The notes under the pieces: model-generated
The model's database searches: none
The model's input: only the letters and a program-made list of their open reading frames with translations
Told to the model about the DNA's origin: nothing
Shown: piece after piece, positions 9,404-17,872 of the stretch
Position numbering within the stretch: the first letter of the stretch is position 1
Layout: the number at the start of each line of letters is the position of its first letter
Made by a program: the position numbers and the translations under genes
NCBI RefSeq assembly: GCF_009789675.1
Contig: NZ_CP046916.1
Coordinates: 310,001-374,000 of the forward strand
DNA: 64,000 nt
Reading direction: 5' to 3'
Source of the DNA: Paraburkholderia acidisoli
GTDB taxonomy: Bacteria > Pseudomonadota > Gammaproteobacteria > Burkholderiales > Burkholderiaceae

Positions 9404-10870
9404 CTAGCGCTTGCCGCGCCCGCCGCCGGGCTTGCTTGCGGGCTTACCTGCGGGCTTACCTGCGTGCTTGCGTGCATGCGCAGCGGGTTGGCCGGCCGGT
9501 TTGATACGCGGTTTTTTCGTGGCGAACGGACTGCCCTCGATCAAGCTGGCATCGATATTCGTGATCGTGGCTTGCGGCGGCGCCGGTTTGGCTTTGTGCG
9601 CCGCGCCGCCTTGCGCATGCGGCTTTTTGCCGGTCACCTGCGCAGCACCCGCCGCCGCTTGCGGCACCTTGGGCTTCTTGGGTTTTTTCGGCTTCTTGAT
9701 GATCTCGCCGGTCGCGCTGGTCTCCGGCACGCGGTGGTCGGCTTCGAAACCCGGCTCTTCCTCGCGGCGCAGCGTTTGGCGGATCAGCGCTTCGATCGCG
9801 GCCAGTTGCGGCGCCTCGTCGGCGCACACGAGCGACACCGCCACGCCGCTCGCGCCCGCGCGGCCCGTACGGCCGATACGGTGCACGTAGTCTTGCGCCA
9901 CGATCGGCAGATCGACGTTGATCACCAGCGGCAAGTCGTCGATATCGAGTCCGCGCGCGGCCACGTCGGTGGCGACCAGCATCTGCACTTCGCCGGTCTT
10001 GAAGCGCTCCAGTGCGCGCAGGCGCGCGGGCTGCGGTTTGTCGCCGTGGATCGTGTCGACCGCGTAGCCCGCTTCGTCGAGCATGGCCGCGAGGTAATCC
10101 ACGCCACTACGCGTCTTGACGAACACGAGCGCATGCTCCCAACGGTTCTGCGCCATCAGATGCAGGAAAAGATCGGGCTTGTTCTTTTTATCGACGGTCA
10201 CCACCCACTGCTTGATCTTGCTGGCCGTGGCATTGGGCGCGCTCACGCTGATGTCGACAGGATCGCGCAGAATGCTCGCCGCCATGGCGCGAATCTCGTC
10301 GGTGAAAGTGGCGGAAAACAGCAAGGTCTGGCGCCGGGCAGGCAAAGCGGCGAAGACGGCGTTGAGTTCGCGCGCGAAGCCCAGATCGAGCATGCGGTCG
10401 GCTTCGTCCAGCACGAGCGTTTGTACCTGATCGAACTGCACGGCGTTCTGGCGATTCAGATCGAGCAGCCGGCCGGGCGTGGCAACGAGCACGTCCACGC
10501 CTTTGCGCAACTTCATCATCTGCGGATTGATGCTCACGCCGCCGTAAGCGGCGAGCATGCGCAAGTCGAGGCCTTTGCCGTACTCGACAAAGCTTTGCAG
10601 CACCTGCTCGGCAAGCTCGCGCGTGGGCACCAGCACCAGCACGCGCGCGCGATTGCTCGACACCGCCGGGCCGTGTTGCACGAGCCGTTGCAGCAGCGGC
10701 AGCGCGAAACCCGCCGTTTTACCCGTGCCGGTTTGCGCCGCGGCCATGACGTCCTTGCCGCCAAGCACGGCGGGAATCGCCTTCGCTTGCACCGGCGTGG
10801 GCGTCTGGTAGTTGAGGGCCTGCAGGTTACGCTGCAACGAATCGATCAGGCCAAGCGAGGCAAAGGACAT
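9404..10870 (-). CDS. rhlE: DEAD-box ATP-dependent RNA helicase RhlE
   Basis: A cytoplasmic RNA helicase of 488 residues involved in ribosome maturation and RNA remodelling. All helicase motifs are present: Q motif around residues 14-33 (TPTPVQAKAIP), motif I AQTGTGKT (45-52), Ia PTRELAEQ, Ib TPGRLLD, motif II DEAD (155-158), motif III SAT (186-188), IV LVFVKTRSG, V ATDVAARGLD and VI HRIGRTGRAG. The C-terminal 110 residues are a basic low-complexity tail rich in Lys, Pro, Ala and Gly, with KKPKKPKK near its start and a GKPAGKPASKPGGGRGKR end, typical of proteobacterial RhlE. A hairpin sits in the short leader just before the start (see separate entry). Confidence 0.96.
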   Translation of the reverse strand: MSFASLGLIDSLQRNLQALNYQTPTPVQAKAIPAVLGGKDVMAAAQTGTGKTAGFALPLLQRLVQHGPAVSSNRARVLVLVPTRELAEQVLQSFVEYGKGLDLRMLAAYGGVSINPQMMKLRKGVDVLVATPGRLLDLNRQNAVQFDQVQTLVLDEADRMLDLGFARELNAVFAALPARRQTLLFSATFTDEIRAMAASILRDPVDISVSAPNATASKIKQWVVTVDKKNKPDLFLHLMAQNRWEHALVFVKTRSGVDYLAAMLDEAGYAVDTIHGDKPQPARLRALERFKTGEVQMLVATDVAARGLDIDDLPLVINVDLPIVAQDYVHRIGRTGRAGASGVAVSLVCADEAPQLAAIEALIRQTLRREEEPGFEADHRVPETSATGEIIKKPKKPKKPKVPQAAAGAAQVTGKKPHAQGGAAHKAKPAPPQATITNIDASLIEGSPFATKKPRIKPAGQPAAHARKHAGKPAGKPASKPGGGRGKR

Positions 10871-10886
10871 GGGCGTGTTTCGGGCT

Positions 10887-10907
10887 AAAACCGCAATTTT
10901 AGCGGTT
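10887..10907 (-). promoter_or_regulatory. hairpin in the rhlE leader, possible terminator or attenuator
   Basis: On the minus strand AACCGC and GCGGTT (10902-10907 and 10889-10894) form a 6-bp stem around a 7-base AT-rich loop, followed by TTTTAG, about 18 bases before the rhlE ATG. It could end transcripts from the membrane-protein gene upstream, or control rhlE itself. The stem is short, so the call is tentative. Confidence 0.3.
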
Positions 10908-10997
10908 AGCGCGCCGCTCGCAGCGCTTCACGTCGATCGAGGCGAGCCTGTGTCGAGTGCTGCGCCGCCTCGGGGAGATCGATAGCTGAGGAAAGGC

Positions 10998-11327
10998 TCA
11001 CGTCCGCTCTGCCGCGCGGCCGCCGTGAAATTGGCCGAAGTGCCGCGCCAAAAACAGGCCGATCGCCAGCATGCCCAGACCGAGCGCGGCGGCGTCGCCG
11101 GTTTGGCGCAGGTCGAAGCGGCCCACGTGGCAGACCAGCGCATAGCCCACCGCCAGATTGAACAAGCCCCACAGCACGTTCACGGTCGACGAGGAGAGGC
11201 CCTTTCCGGGCGGATTCGCGAACGGACTCTGAAATGGCTCGCCCCGCACGCCGCTCACGAGATGCGGCACGGCATTGAGCAGAAAAACGCCACCGAAAAA
11301 CCATGCTACGAAATCGAGCCACTGCAT
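10998..11327 (-). CDS. small integral membrane protein, 109 aa
   Basis: An inner-membrane protein with about three hydrophobic segments: residues 4-24 (FVAWFFGGVFLLNAVPHLV), 48-66 (VNVLWGLFNLAVGYALV) and 78-92 (AAALGLGMLAIGLFLAR). The loop between segments 1 and 2 contains GEPFQSPFANPPGKG. I recall similar short membrane proteins beside MarR-type regulators, but no function is known. It follows the MarR gene on the same strand after 109 bases and probably belongs to its regulon. The ATG at 11327 gives a compact N-terminus with the first membrane segment at once. Confidence 0.75.
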   Translation of the reverse strand: MQWLDFVAWFFGGVFLLNAVPHLVSGVRGEPFQSPFANPPGKGLSSSTVNVLWGLFNLAVGYALVCHVGRFDLRQTGDAAALGLGMLAIGLFLARHFGQFHGGRAAERT

Positions 11328-11436
11328 TGTCGGATGCCTCTTGCGTCGAGAAAAGGGAAAAGAGCGTGGTCAGCCGGCTGGGTGCGGGTGATTCGCACGG
11401 GCGACGCACGGTACGGCTTCGCTCGTAGCGCCGCGT

Positions 11437-11889
11437 TCATTCGTCGACAAGGCGCGCGAGTATCGCGACGGCGGCCAGGATTTGCTCCTGTTCGGCGCCC
11501 GAAAGGCGCGCGCGGATGATGCGCGACAGCCAGTCTTGCCGCGCGCTCCGACCTTCGTCGATCCAGGCACGGCCTGCGTTTGTCAGCGAGAGGATGGTCC
11601 GGCGGCCGTCGCCGGGGTCCGGCGTGCCGACGATCCAACCGGCGGCTTCGAGCGGCGCGATGGCGGTGCCCATCGACTGCGTGCGGATGCCTTCGGCTCG
11701 CGCCAACTCCGAAACGGAGGCCGGTCCCTCGCGTTCGAGCCGCAGCAGAACCGCGATCTGCGTGACGGTGAGATCGCCGTGATCCGACTGAGCCCGCATG
11801 TTGCGTTTCAGCCGGGAAACGAGGGATCGAAGCTCGGCGGCAAGCGTTTCGGAGCAATCGGTGCCGGGGTGCTTGGGTTGATCTGGCAT
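11437..11889 (-). CDS. MarR-family transcriptional regulator
   Basis: A winged-helix regulator of about 150 residues. The central domain shows the MarR pattern: LTVTQIAVLLRLEREG, SVSELARAEGIRTQSMGTAIAPLEAAGWI and the wing DPGDGRRTILSLTNAG. I chose the ATG at 11889 (PDQPKH); another ATG at 11907 would add six residues. MarR proteins usually repress efflux or stress genes and respond to small phenolic ligands. The membrane-protein gene downstream on the same strand is the likely target. The ligand is unknown. Confidence 0.9.
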   Translation of the reverse strand: MPDQPKHPGTDCSETLAAELRSLVSRLKRNMRAQSDHGDLTVTQIAVLLRLEREGPASVSELARAEGIRTQSMGTAIAPLEAAGWIVGTPDPGDGRRTILSLTNAGRAWIDEGRSARQDWLSRIIRARLSGAEQEQILAAVAILARLVDE

Positions 11890-12073
11890 GCGAGCACTGT
11901 GCCACATGCCAAGTCATCTGCCAAGTTAACTTACTAATTTTGCGTGGCCGCGCTCACGCGGATGAAACGAAACGGCTACAACGTCTCGCAAAAGTGCATC
12001 GCGTCAAAACGGCATCGCGCCAACCGTCAGGCCAATGCGACGCCGTTCAGACGGCTTCGATCAACGGCGGAAG

Positions 12074-12292
12074 TCAGTGCTTGTGCACCTTTTCCAGCGC
12101 CTCGGCGCGATGGACCGCGTGATCGCCGCTCTTTTCACTTTCGACCTCATAGCGCGGATCGTCCTTCGACGCGCGGACGGCAAGCCCGTCCAGCTCGGTA
12201 TCCCGGATGATCCGGCGCACGACGGTGCCCGTCGTCATGCCTTGCGGGGTGTTCCACGTAACGCGGTCGCCGGTCTTGAGTCGATGGGACAT
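12074..12292 (-). CDS. DUF2945 (HVA1-type) small protein, 72 aa
   Basis: A 72-residue hydrophilic protein beginning HRLKTGDRVTWNTPQG, followed by GTVVRRI and ending in a Lys/Glu/His-rich helix (AVHRAEALEKVHKH). The pattern GDxVxWNxPxGxTxGxVxRxI, then DPRYEVESEKSGDHAVH, matches the DUF2945 family (hypervirulence-associated, Tudor-like fold). The function is not established. It is a single gene on the minus strand, with a likely promoter in the AT-richer 12293-12480 segment. The start at 12292 is clear because the family begins at this residue, although the open frame extends much further upstream. Confidence 0.85.
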   Translation of the reverse strand: MSHRLKTGDRVTWNTPQGMTTGTVVRRIIRDTELDGLAVRASKDDPRYEVESEKSGDHAVHRAEALEKVHKH

Positions 12293-12517
12293 GATGGTCT
12301 GCTCCGTGAGTGAGAAACCCTCGTCATGCCGCATGCTCCGTTCCCACCAATGCGTATTGGCTGCCTGATCGCCGCTTGATGCGTTTGGCAATTGGGTATT
12401 TCCAGTGAGAATGTGCGGCCCCGCACATACCTGTGGCGATTCGGACCGAATTATTCTGAAGCGTTTAATTGACCGAAATTCGTAGCACACCGAACCCGGC
12501 AGACGATGAGGACAACG

Positions 12518-13327
12518 ATGCACCATCAGATCAGATTCACGACGCTGAGCGCGCTCGCGGTGCTTGCCTTCGGCGGCTGCGCCCATCCTTCGAAGGTCGC
12601 GGACACGCCGCCGCACAAGAGCGATGCCACGAACGACGGCTGCCGCCGCGGGCCCGATGCCAACGCGGACTACGCCTCGCGCTGCGCAAGCGCGACGAAG
12701 CGCGAGAAAGCGATGAACACCACGCCGATGCAACCGACGGTTGCCGCGTCCGGCCGCGGCGGCCAGCCCGTGCCGCTCGCGGTGCCCGCGCGGGGGGGCA
12801 CCGTCTACGACAGCCAGGTCGTCGCGCACTTCCAGCCCGAAACGAATATCAAGCATGGCGCGGCCTACGAGTCGTGCATGCAGATGATGGACAAGCTGCA
12901 AACTCAATATGGCCGTGCGCCTTCCTGCGTGGCCGATATGCAGAATGGCGTCGATATGTCGGACGTCAAGCACACGGTCTTCGTCACGTTCGATGGGACC
13001 GATCGTTTCCCCATCACCGTTGAAACCGACGTGGTGTCCGATCGTTTCTATTACCGTCCCGAGCAGATCAACAAACTCGGTCTGGAACTCCAGCGCGGGG
13101 CAGGGAAGAGCCGCGCGGAGTGGACGCGCTATTACTGGCAGATCCAGTATCGTGCCGTTCTCGCCGGGCTCGACTACGAACAGCGTGTGCTCGACAGCGG
13201 CGGCGTGGTTATCGACGACGCGGGCGGCGGTCATCGCAAGCTTAAGACGGCCGACCTCAAGATGCTGCGCCGGCGCATGGAGGAGACGAACCGAAAGATG
13301 GGCGCGGAACTCAGCGCGTCCAAGTAA
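12518..13327 (+). CDS. putative lipoprotein of unknown function
   Basis: A protein of about 269 residues. The N-terminus has a basic start, a hydrophobic core (TTLSALAVLAFGG) and a cysteine in the FGGC context, so a lipoprotein signal peptide is likely though the lipobox is imperfect. The mature N-terminal part is disordered (polar, Ala, Thr, Lys). A folded part follows from about residue 85, with VYDSQVVAHFQPETNIKHG, paired cysteines (SCMQMM, SCVADM) and a helical C-terminus. I do not recognise the family. The ATG at 12518 has GAGGA 8 bases upstream; an ATG at 12506 is an alternative. The stop is followed by a perfect palindrome GTTTTCGAAAAC (13328-13339). Confidence 0.75.
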   Translation: MHHQIRFTTLSALAVLAFGGCAHPSKVADTPPHKSDATNDGCRRGPDANADYASRCASATKREKAMNTTPMQPTVAASGRGGQPVPLAVPARGGTVYDSQVVAHFQPETNIKHGAAYESCMQMMDKLQTQYGRAPSCVADMQNGVDMSDVKHTVFVTFDGTDRFPITVETDVVSDRFYYRPEQINKLGLELQRGAGKSRAEWTRYYWQIQYRAVLAGLDYEQRVLDSGGVVIDDAGGGHRKLKTADLKMLRRRMEETNRKMGAELSASK

Positions 13328-13464
13328 GTTTTCGAAAACGTCGCGCGCGAGTGAGTTTGTCAACGATACCCGTAGTATCGAAACGCCATACCGGCGCATT
13401 CAAAGCTTTGTGCGATCAGGCTTCTGTTGGAGAATTCGCCAACCTCATTTAGCGACGCGAATTC

Positions 13465-13908
13465 ATGCTCAATAACCGGAAATATATCGTCGGCATCCTG
13501 GTGCTGATCTATGTGGCATCGCTGCCTTTTACGGGCTTCTGCTATCGCGAGACGAATTGCTGGCAAGGCTGGGGCATCCTCGCGTTCGGCGCACTCGGTC
13601 TGCTGGATGGCTATCAAATGAGCTGGTTGGCCAATGTGTTTCTGTGGCTGGCCTGGGGCGCACTGCTCACGCGCAGTAAAACCGGCGATTGGGGCGCGCT
13701 CGCGAGCGCGTGCTTCGCGTTGCTGGTCGGCAATGCGTTTCTGTTGCAAGGCGTCGATACGTCCGAGGCCGGCGTGTCATTGGAGCCGGTGTCTTCGCTC
13801 GGGCCGGGCTACGCTTTGTGGATGGCGTGTCAGGCCGCTACGGCGCTAGTGGGCGCGCACGGCGTGCTCCACCGCCGGAGCGCAGCGGCGAGCACGCGTG
13901 GCAAGTGA
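13465..13908 (+). CDS. membrane protein of unknown function, 147 aa
   Basis: An integral membrane protein with about four hydrophobic segments: residues 7-25, 36-50, 53-69 and 76-93, plus a weaker one near 115-130. The loop after the first segment contains FCYRETNCWQGW with two cysteines. The C-terminus is basic (HRRSAAASTRGK). I do not recognise a family. The start ATG at 13465 is preceded by a weak ribosome-binding stretch (GCGACGCGAA). It follows the lipoprotein on the same strand after 137 bases and converges with the hydrolase downstream. Confidence 0.7.
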   Translation: MLNNRKYIVGILVLIYVASLPFTGFCYRETNCWQGWGILAFGALGLLDGYQMSWLANVFLWLAWGALLTRSKTGDWGALASACFALLVGNAFLLQGVDTSEAGVSLEPVSSLGPGYALWMACQAATALVGAHGVLHRRSAAASTRGK

Positions 13909-13932
13909 ACACGGCGCTTGCCGCTGGCCAGT

Positions 13933-14958
13933 TCAAAGGTCATTGGACTCGAGCCAGTTGCGAATCACGTCGATGAGTTCCGCCTTGCATTCCAGCGGCA
14001 ACCAGTGCCCAGCGGGCAAGCTCGTGACGGTCAGCTTCGCGCAGGCCGCGCGCATCGGGTCGCCTTGCCGATTTCCCGTGATGCTGCAGATCGGGTCGAA
14101 GTCGCCGTTGACGAACAGCACGGGTTGCGCGAGTCGCCCGTGATCGGGCGCCGCGTGGGCGTAGCGCATATTGGCGTCGTCGTTCAGATACCACGCACAG
14201 GCGGGACGAAAGCCGTGGGTCTGAAACGACTGCGCCAGTGCGCCGAAGTCCGCTTGCGGCCAGAGATTCGTGTCGGGCTCGGTCGGCGGGGCACGATGCG
14301 CGGCGCCGAAGCGACCGCCGTTGCGTGTGACGAGCGCATGCGGCGCAACCTGGCCGACGCTGGCCGGATTGCCCGCGCGAAAGATCGACGCCAGCGATGC
14401 TTCCTTGTCGGCATCGAGATCGGCAACCGCCGGTTCGAAGTGAGTCTGGTAATAGCGGTAATAGTCCCACTGACCATCGGGGTACGTGCTGGCAGGGTAG
14501 ATCGCCCGGTCGACGAGCGGGACCACGGTGCGCAGCGCGTGTCCATTGGGTTGATACGCGAGCGAGGTGAGAACGACGCCACGGCTTCGCGCGGGCGCAT
14601 GCGCGGCCAGTTCGGCGACCACGACGCTGCCCCAGTCGTGGCCGACCCAGATGGCTGGCGCGCCGCCGAGGTGCTCGTGAAGCGCCGTCATGTCCGTCAC
14701 GATGGCCTCGATCGTGTAGGCGTCGTTGGCCGCGGGCGCCGACGAGCCGCCGTAGCCGCGCAAGTCGGGCGCGATGCAATGCCAGCCGCTGGCGGCGAAC
14801 GCGTCCATTTGCGCGCGCCACATCAAAGCGATGCTCGGCCAGCCGTGGAGAAAGATCATCAGCGGTCCATCGGCGGGACCGCTCTCGTGATAGTGCGTTG
14901 TTTGACCCACCATGCTGAACGTGCGCGAAGCGAGCGGGGAGGGACGTGGGTTCGTCAT
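13933..14958 (-). CDS. alpha/beta hydrolase, epoxide hydrolase-like
   Basis: A cytoplasmic alpha/beta hydrolase of 341 residues. The oxyanion motif HGWP is at 38-41; the nucleophile elbow is GHDWGS, so the nucleophile is D108, as in epoxide hydrolases and haloalkane dehalogenases rather than esterases. GDFDPI supplies the likely acid and AGHWLPLE the catalytic histidine. The cap region is Tyr-rich (WDYYRYYQTHFEP), as expected for epoxide-ring activation. The gene starts 26 bases after the DMT transporter on the same strand, so the two form an operon, divergent from a LysR gene. The role may be detoxification of an epoxide or halide together with export; the substrate is unknown. Confidence 0.9.
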   Translation of the reverse strand: MTNPRPSPLASRTFSMVGQTTHYHESGPADGPLMIFLHGWPSIALMWRAQMDAFAASGWHCIAPDLRGYGGSSAPAANDAYTIEAIVTDMTALHEHLGGAPAIWVGHDWGSVVVAELAAHAPARSRGVVLTSLAYQPNGHALRTVVPLVDRAIYPASTYPDGQWDYYRYYQTHFEPAVADLDADKEASLASIFRAGNPASVGQVAPHALVTRNGGRFGAAHRAPPTEPDTNLWPQADFGALAQSFQTHGFRPACAWYLNDDANMRYAHAAPDHGRLAQPVLFVNGDFDPICSITGNRQGDPMRAACAKLTVTSLPAGHWLPLECKAELIDVIRNWLESNDL

Positions 14959-14984
14959 GGTCGAAAACTCCGGTTGAATTCAGT

Positions 14985-15953
14985 TCATTCGCGAAGGTGA
15001 TGGCGTTGCCGTAGCGGCTGCGGTTCTTCGGGCCTTTCGGGTCGTTCGCGGGCAATCATCAACGCAACGCCCACGAGCGCGATGCCGCTCGACGCCAGCT
15101 TCACGAGCGTCAGGGGTTCGTGCAACAGCAGCGCGGAGAGACCTAGCGCGATCACGGGCGCGGCGTAGTTGAAGGTGTTGGCGAGCGTCGACGAAACTCT
15201 GGCGTTGAGCGAGAGAAACACGGCGTAACCGATCAAGGTACTCGCTATGACGAGAAACGCCAGCGCGGCCCACGCCGCAAGCGGCACGCGGGTGAAGCGA
15301 GTGGCCGCGGCGATTCCCGAGACGCCCACCATCGCGCCGAGCACCCCGCTTGCCGAGGCGAGTTGCGCCATGAGGCCGATCACGGGATCGCGAGGCAATG
15401 GCACGCGTGACGCAAGCAGCGACCCCGCTGCCCAGGCCGCGCAGGCGGTCAGCGCCAGCACCGCACCTTGCGGCCGGAACTCGCTGCCTCGCGCGGACGT
15501 CCAGCCCATCAGCGCGAGGCCGGCAAAGCCGATCGCGACGCCGGCGAGCTGGCGTCGCGTCAACGGCTGATGAAACACGGCCCACGCGAACACGGCGAGG
15601 AAAAGCGGCGAGGATGAGCCAAACACGGCGGCCACGCCAGCCGGCAAAAAATGGGTGCCCCAGATCGCGAGCGCCTGGCTCGCCACCAGCATGGTGACGC
15701 CGATCAGCGCCGCGCCGCCCAGTTCGCGGAGCGACGCGGGCGCGCGCCGCCAGCGTGCCAGCGCGACGGGCAACAGGATCAGCGCCGCGAGCGAGAAGCG
15801 CAGCGTGGCCACCATCAGCGGATGAAATGCGTTTCCCGCGACCTTGAAGGCGAGAAAATTGGCGCCGTTGTAGAACCATTGATAACCGACGGCCAACGCT
15901 ATCCACCCGCGATGCGTGCTCCAGCCCGATGTTGCTGGGTTCGTTGCGATCAT
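14985..15953 (-). CDS. EamA/DMT-family transporter
   Basis: An inner-membrane protein of about 322 residues with ten hydrophobic segments in two five-segment EamA repeats, the drug/metabolite transporter pattern. The first repeat begins near WIALAVGYQWFYNGANFLAFK and the second near GAVLALTACAAWAAGS. C-terminal residues are basic and cytoplasmic. The ATG at 15953 places the first segment about 15 residues in; upstream frame extensions lack membrane character. It is the first gene of a two-gene operon with the alpha/beta hydrolase and diverges from the LysR gene at 16161; the LysR-type site at 16050-16072 lies upstream of both. It probably exports a metabolite; the substrate is unknown. Confidence 0.9.
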   Translation of the reverse strand: MIATNPATSGWSTHRGWIALAVGYQWFYNGANFLAFKVAGNAFHPLMVATLRFSLAALILLPVALARWRRAPASLRELGGAALIGVTMLVASQALAIWGTHFLPAGVAAVFGSSSPLFLAVFAWAVFHQPLTRRQLAGVAIGFAGLALMGWTSARGSEFRPQGAVLALTACAAWAAGSLLASRVPLPRDPVIGLMAQLASASGVLGAMVGVSGIAAATRFTRVPLAAWAALAFLVIASTLIGYAVFLSLNARVSSTLANTFNYAAPVIALGLSALLLHEPLTLVKLASSGIALVGVALMIARERPERPEEPQPLRQRHHLRE

Positions 15954-16049
15954 GCTAGCCCTCCCTTGCCGCGACTGGCGTGCTGATTCAAGCTCAGGTT
16001 CCAGCTTAAGGAAGGAATGGCTATGCCGATAATGCTCAACGGCCATAGG

Positions 16050-16072
16050 TGTTATTCGCATTGCGTATAACA
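16050..16072. promoter_or_regulatory. LysR-type operator (T-N11-A inverted repeat)
   Basis: TGTTAT (16050-16055) and ATAACA (16067-16072) form a perfect inverted repeat separated by 11 bases, the canonical LysR T-N11-A box. It lies between the divergent DMT transporter and LysR genes, 97 bases before the transporter start. A TATAAT-like hexamer follows at 16099-16104, a possible -10 element of the LysR gene. Confidence 0.65.
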
Positions 16073-16160
16073 AGGAACCTCGATTTTTCCGTGCGCCCTA
16101 TAATCGTTTCGCGGATAACAAATACCGAAGTTAGCCAATCGGGGACTAACGGAGGCGGTC

Positions 16161-17108
16161 GTGGACTCCCGGCTGATCGAATACTTTTTGCGTGTGGCGG
16201 AACTCGGCAGCATCAACAAAGCGGCGGCCGACTTGCGGCTCTCTCAACCGGCGTTGTCGCGCCACATCGCGCTGCTCGAACATCAGCTGCGCGCGAGGCT
16301 GTTCACGCGCACCCAGGGCGGTGTGGTGCTAACCGAGTCCGGTACCTTGCTGCTCGAACGTGCGCGACCGCTGCTGCGGCAGTTGACGCATCTTGTCGAT
16401 CAGGTCGGCGATCGCGCGGCCGGTCAACTCTCGATCGGCGTGGCGCCGTCCTGGCGGCATCTCTTCACGACGAAATACATTCCGCGGCTGGTGGCCGAAT
16501 ATCCGGGCGTGCGGCTTCGTGTTCACGAAGGCGTGAGTCACGAGTTGCGTGAGGTCATGCATGCCGGCATGCTCGATCTGGCGATCGTGCCGTTCGAAGG
16601 GGCGCCGCCGCAAGGCTATGTGCATACGCCGCTGGTTCGCGAGCCGCTCATTCTCGTCGCGGCCAAAAACGCCGGCTTGCGACCCGACAAACCCGTGCCG
16701 CTATCGCGCCTCGCCCATCGCAAACTCGCGTTGGCTTCGCGGCAGAACGTGATTCGTTCGACCATCGAGAATGCCATGGCTCGCCGCCATCTCGACTTCA
16801 ATATCGTGTTCGAACTCGACGCGATGCATCTTTCGATCGACCTCGCGCGCGAGGGCGTCGCCGACACGGTAACACCGTGTTGCGCGGTGAGCGGCAACGC
16901 GCATTGGGACGATGCGATCTCGTGGAGTCCGATTCGTGGCGCGTACATGACGTGGGCGCTTTGCGAGAATACGGCGCGCTCGCACTCGCAGGCGGTACGC
17001 GAAGGGCAGCGCGTCGTGCTCGACATGGTCGACGAGATCATCGGCAGCAAGCGCTGGCTCGGCGCCGAACGCCTGAAGAACCGTAGCCGCCACGATCCAC
17101 CGCAATGA
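16161..17108 (+). CDS. LysR-family transcriptional regulator
   Basis: A regulator of 315 residues with a GTG start at 16161, supported by GGAGGCGG 3-10 bases before it. The helix-turn-helix (residues 5-65) reads FLRVAELGSINKAAADL, then SQPALSRHIALLE and LRARLFTR, a standard LysR domain. The effector domain follows. It is divergent from the DMT transporter/hydrolase pair with a T-N11-A box in between, the classic arrangement for a LysR protein regulating its neighbour and itself. Its stop directly abuts the stop of the minus-strand gene downstream (zero-base gap). Confidence 0.92.
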   Translation: MDSRLIEYFLRVAELGSINKAAADLRLSQPALSRHIALLEHQLRARLFTRTQGGVVLTESGTLLLERARPLLRQLTHLVDQVGDRAAGQLSIGVAPSWRHLFTTKYIPRLVAEYPGVRLRVHEGVSHELREVMHAGMLDLAIVPFEGAPPQGYVHTPLVREPLILVAAKNAGLRPDKPVPLSRLAHRKLALASRQNVIRSTIENAMARRHLDFNIVFELDAMHLSIDLAREGVADTVTPCCAVSGNAHWDDAISWSPIRGAYMTWALCENTARSHSQAVREGQRVVLDMVDEIIGSKRWLGAERLKNRSRHDPPQ

Positions 17109-17489
17109 TCAGAGATCGCCGCGCACTTCGCCAGTGCCCAGTGCGGTGCGCTGCCGGTTGACCTCGGCCCAGAGCGCGTCGCTGTCGTCGTTGCGCAGGA
17201 GAACGATGCAGTCGAGCTGATCGTCGGTGACGTCGAAATAAGCGCACATCTCCTGCCGTGCGGCTGCGATGAATTGCGCGTATTCCGCGGTGGTCTGGGC
17301 TTGCGCGTGCAAGGCGTCGTAGACGGCGTCGTCCTCGCCGCCGCCATGTTCGTCGATGTAACGGGTAATCCACTGATCCCGTTCGCGGTCGTAATCGGCT
17401 TCGGCGCGCATGGCCTGCACAGCCGTACGGAAGTCCAGTTGGGCAAACGCGGCGATCGCCGCCGTGGTTGCCTCGTCGAATGTCGTCAT
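17109..17489 (-). CDS. hypothetical protein, 126 aa
   Basis: A hydrophilic, acidic helical protein with no signal peptide. Notable segments are TTAAIAAFAQLDFRTAVQAM, ERDQWITRYIDEHGGGEDDAVYDAL and the C-terminal QLDCIVLLRNDDSDALWAEVNRQR. No family recognised. I chose the ATG at 17489 rather than the ORF's first start at 17537, since the extra residues are basic and unlike the remainder. It is a single gene, convergent with the LysR gene, which it abuts. Confidence 0.65.
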   Translation of the reverse strand: MTTFDEATTAAIAAFAQLDFRTAVQAMRAEADYDRERDQWITRYIDEHGGGEDDAVYDALHAQAQTTAEYAQFIAAARQEMCAYFDVTDDQLDCIVLLRNDDSDALWAEVNRQRTALGTGEVRGDL

Positions 17490-17872
17490 GCCGTTTCTCG
17501 TGATAGTCGTGGCGGTGCGGAGCGGAACGCGCGCCATGATCCTGGGTGAAAGGCGTCATCATAAAAGCTTATTCCGCATCGAAGAGAAAAGCTTCGCGCG
17601 CAGAGCCGCCGCAGCGCGCGAGAATCTCTCCGTAAGTCCGCCGCAAGCCGCCCGCAACATCAAACTCACCGACTCTCGCAACGCAGCATCCTCGACGCAT
17701 AAACGCGCGATTTGCTCTATCGTCATGCTGGATCGATCGCCTGCTGCCTGCATGACACGCGCGTGACACGTGCGGCATTCTCTCGCAGCCGCATCGGCAC
17801 ATTCCGCGCGTGATGCGCCACCCGCGCATGGCACGCCAGCTTCGCTCAAGCACCGCTCACGAGGAGCCCCGC
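17490..17872. other. 383-bp intergenic region upstream of xfp
   Basis: This separates the minus-strand hypothetical gene from phosphoketolase. It holds the presumed xfp promoter and, at 17861-17866, its GAGGAG ribosome-binding site. A minus-strand open frame at 17559-17726 (55 codons from an ATG) has some helical, protein-like character but no convincing start signal, so I do not call it. No repeat or RNA gene was seen. Confidence 0.6.

Noticed and set aside
12293..13399. Extension of the DUF2945 frame over the lipoprotein gene
   Set aside because: The added 369 residues are antisense to the lipoprotein and lack any motif; the family begins at the ATG at 12292.
17559..17849. Small minus-strand open frame upstream of phosphoketolase
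   Set aside because: Its inner part (17559-17726) has some helical character, but no ribosome-binding site or family resemblance supports it.
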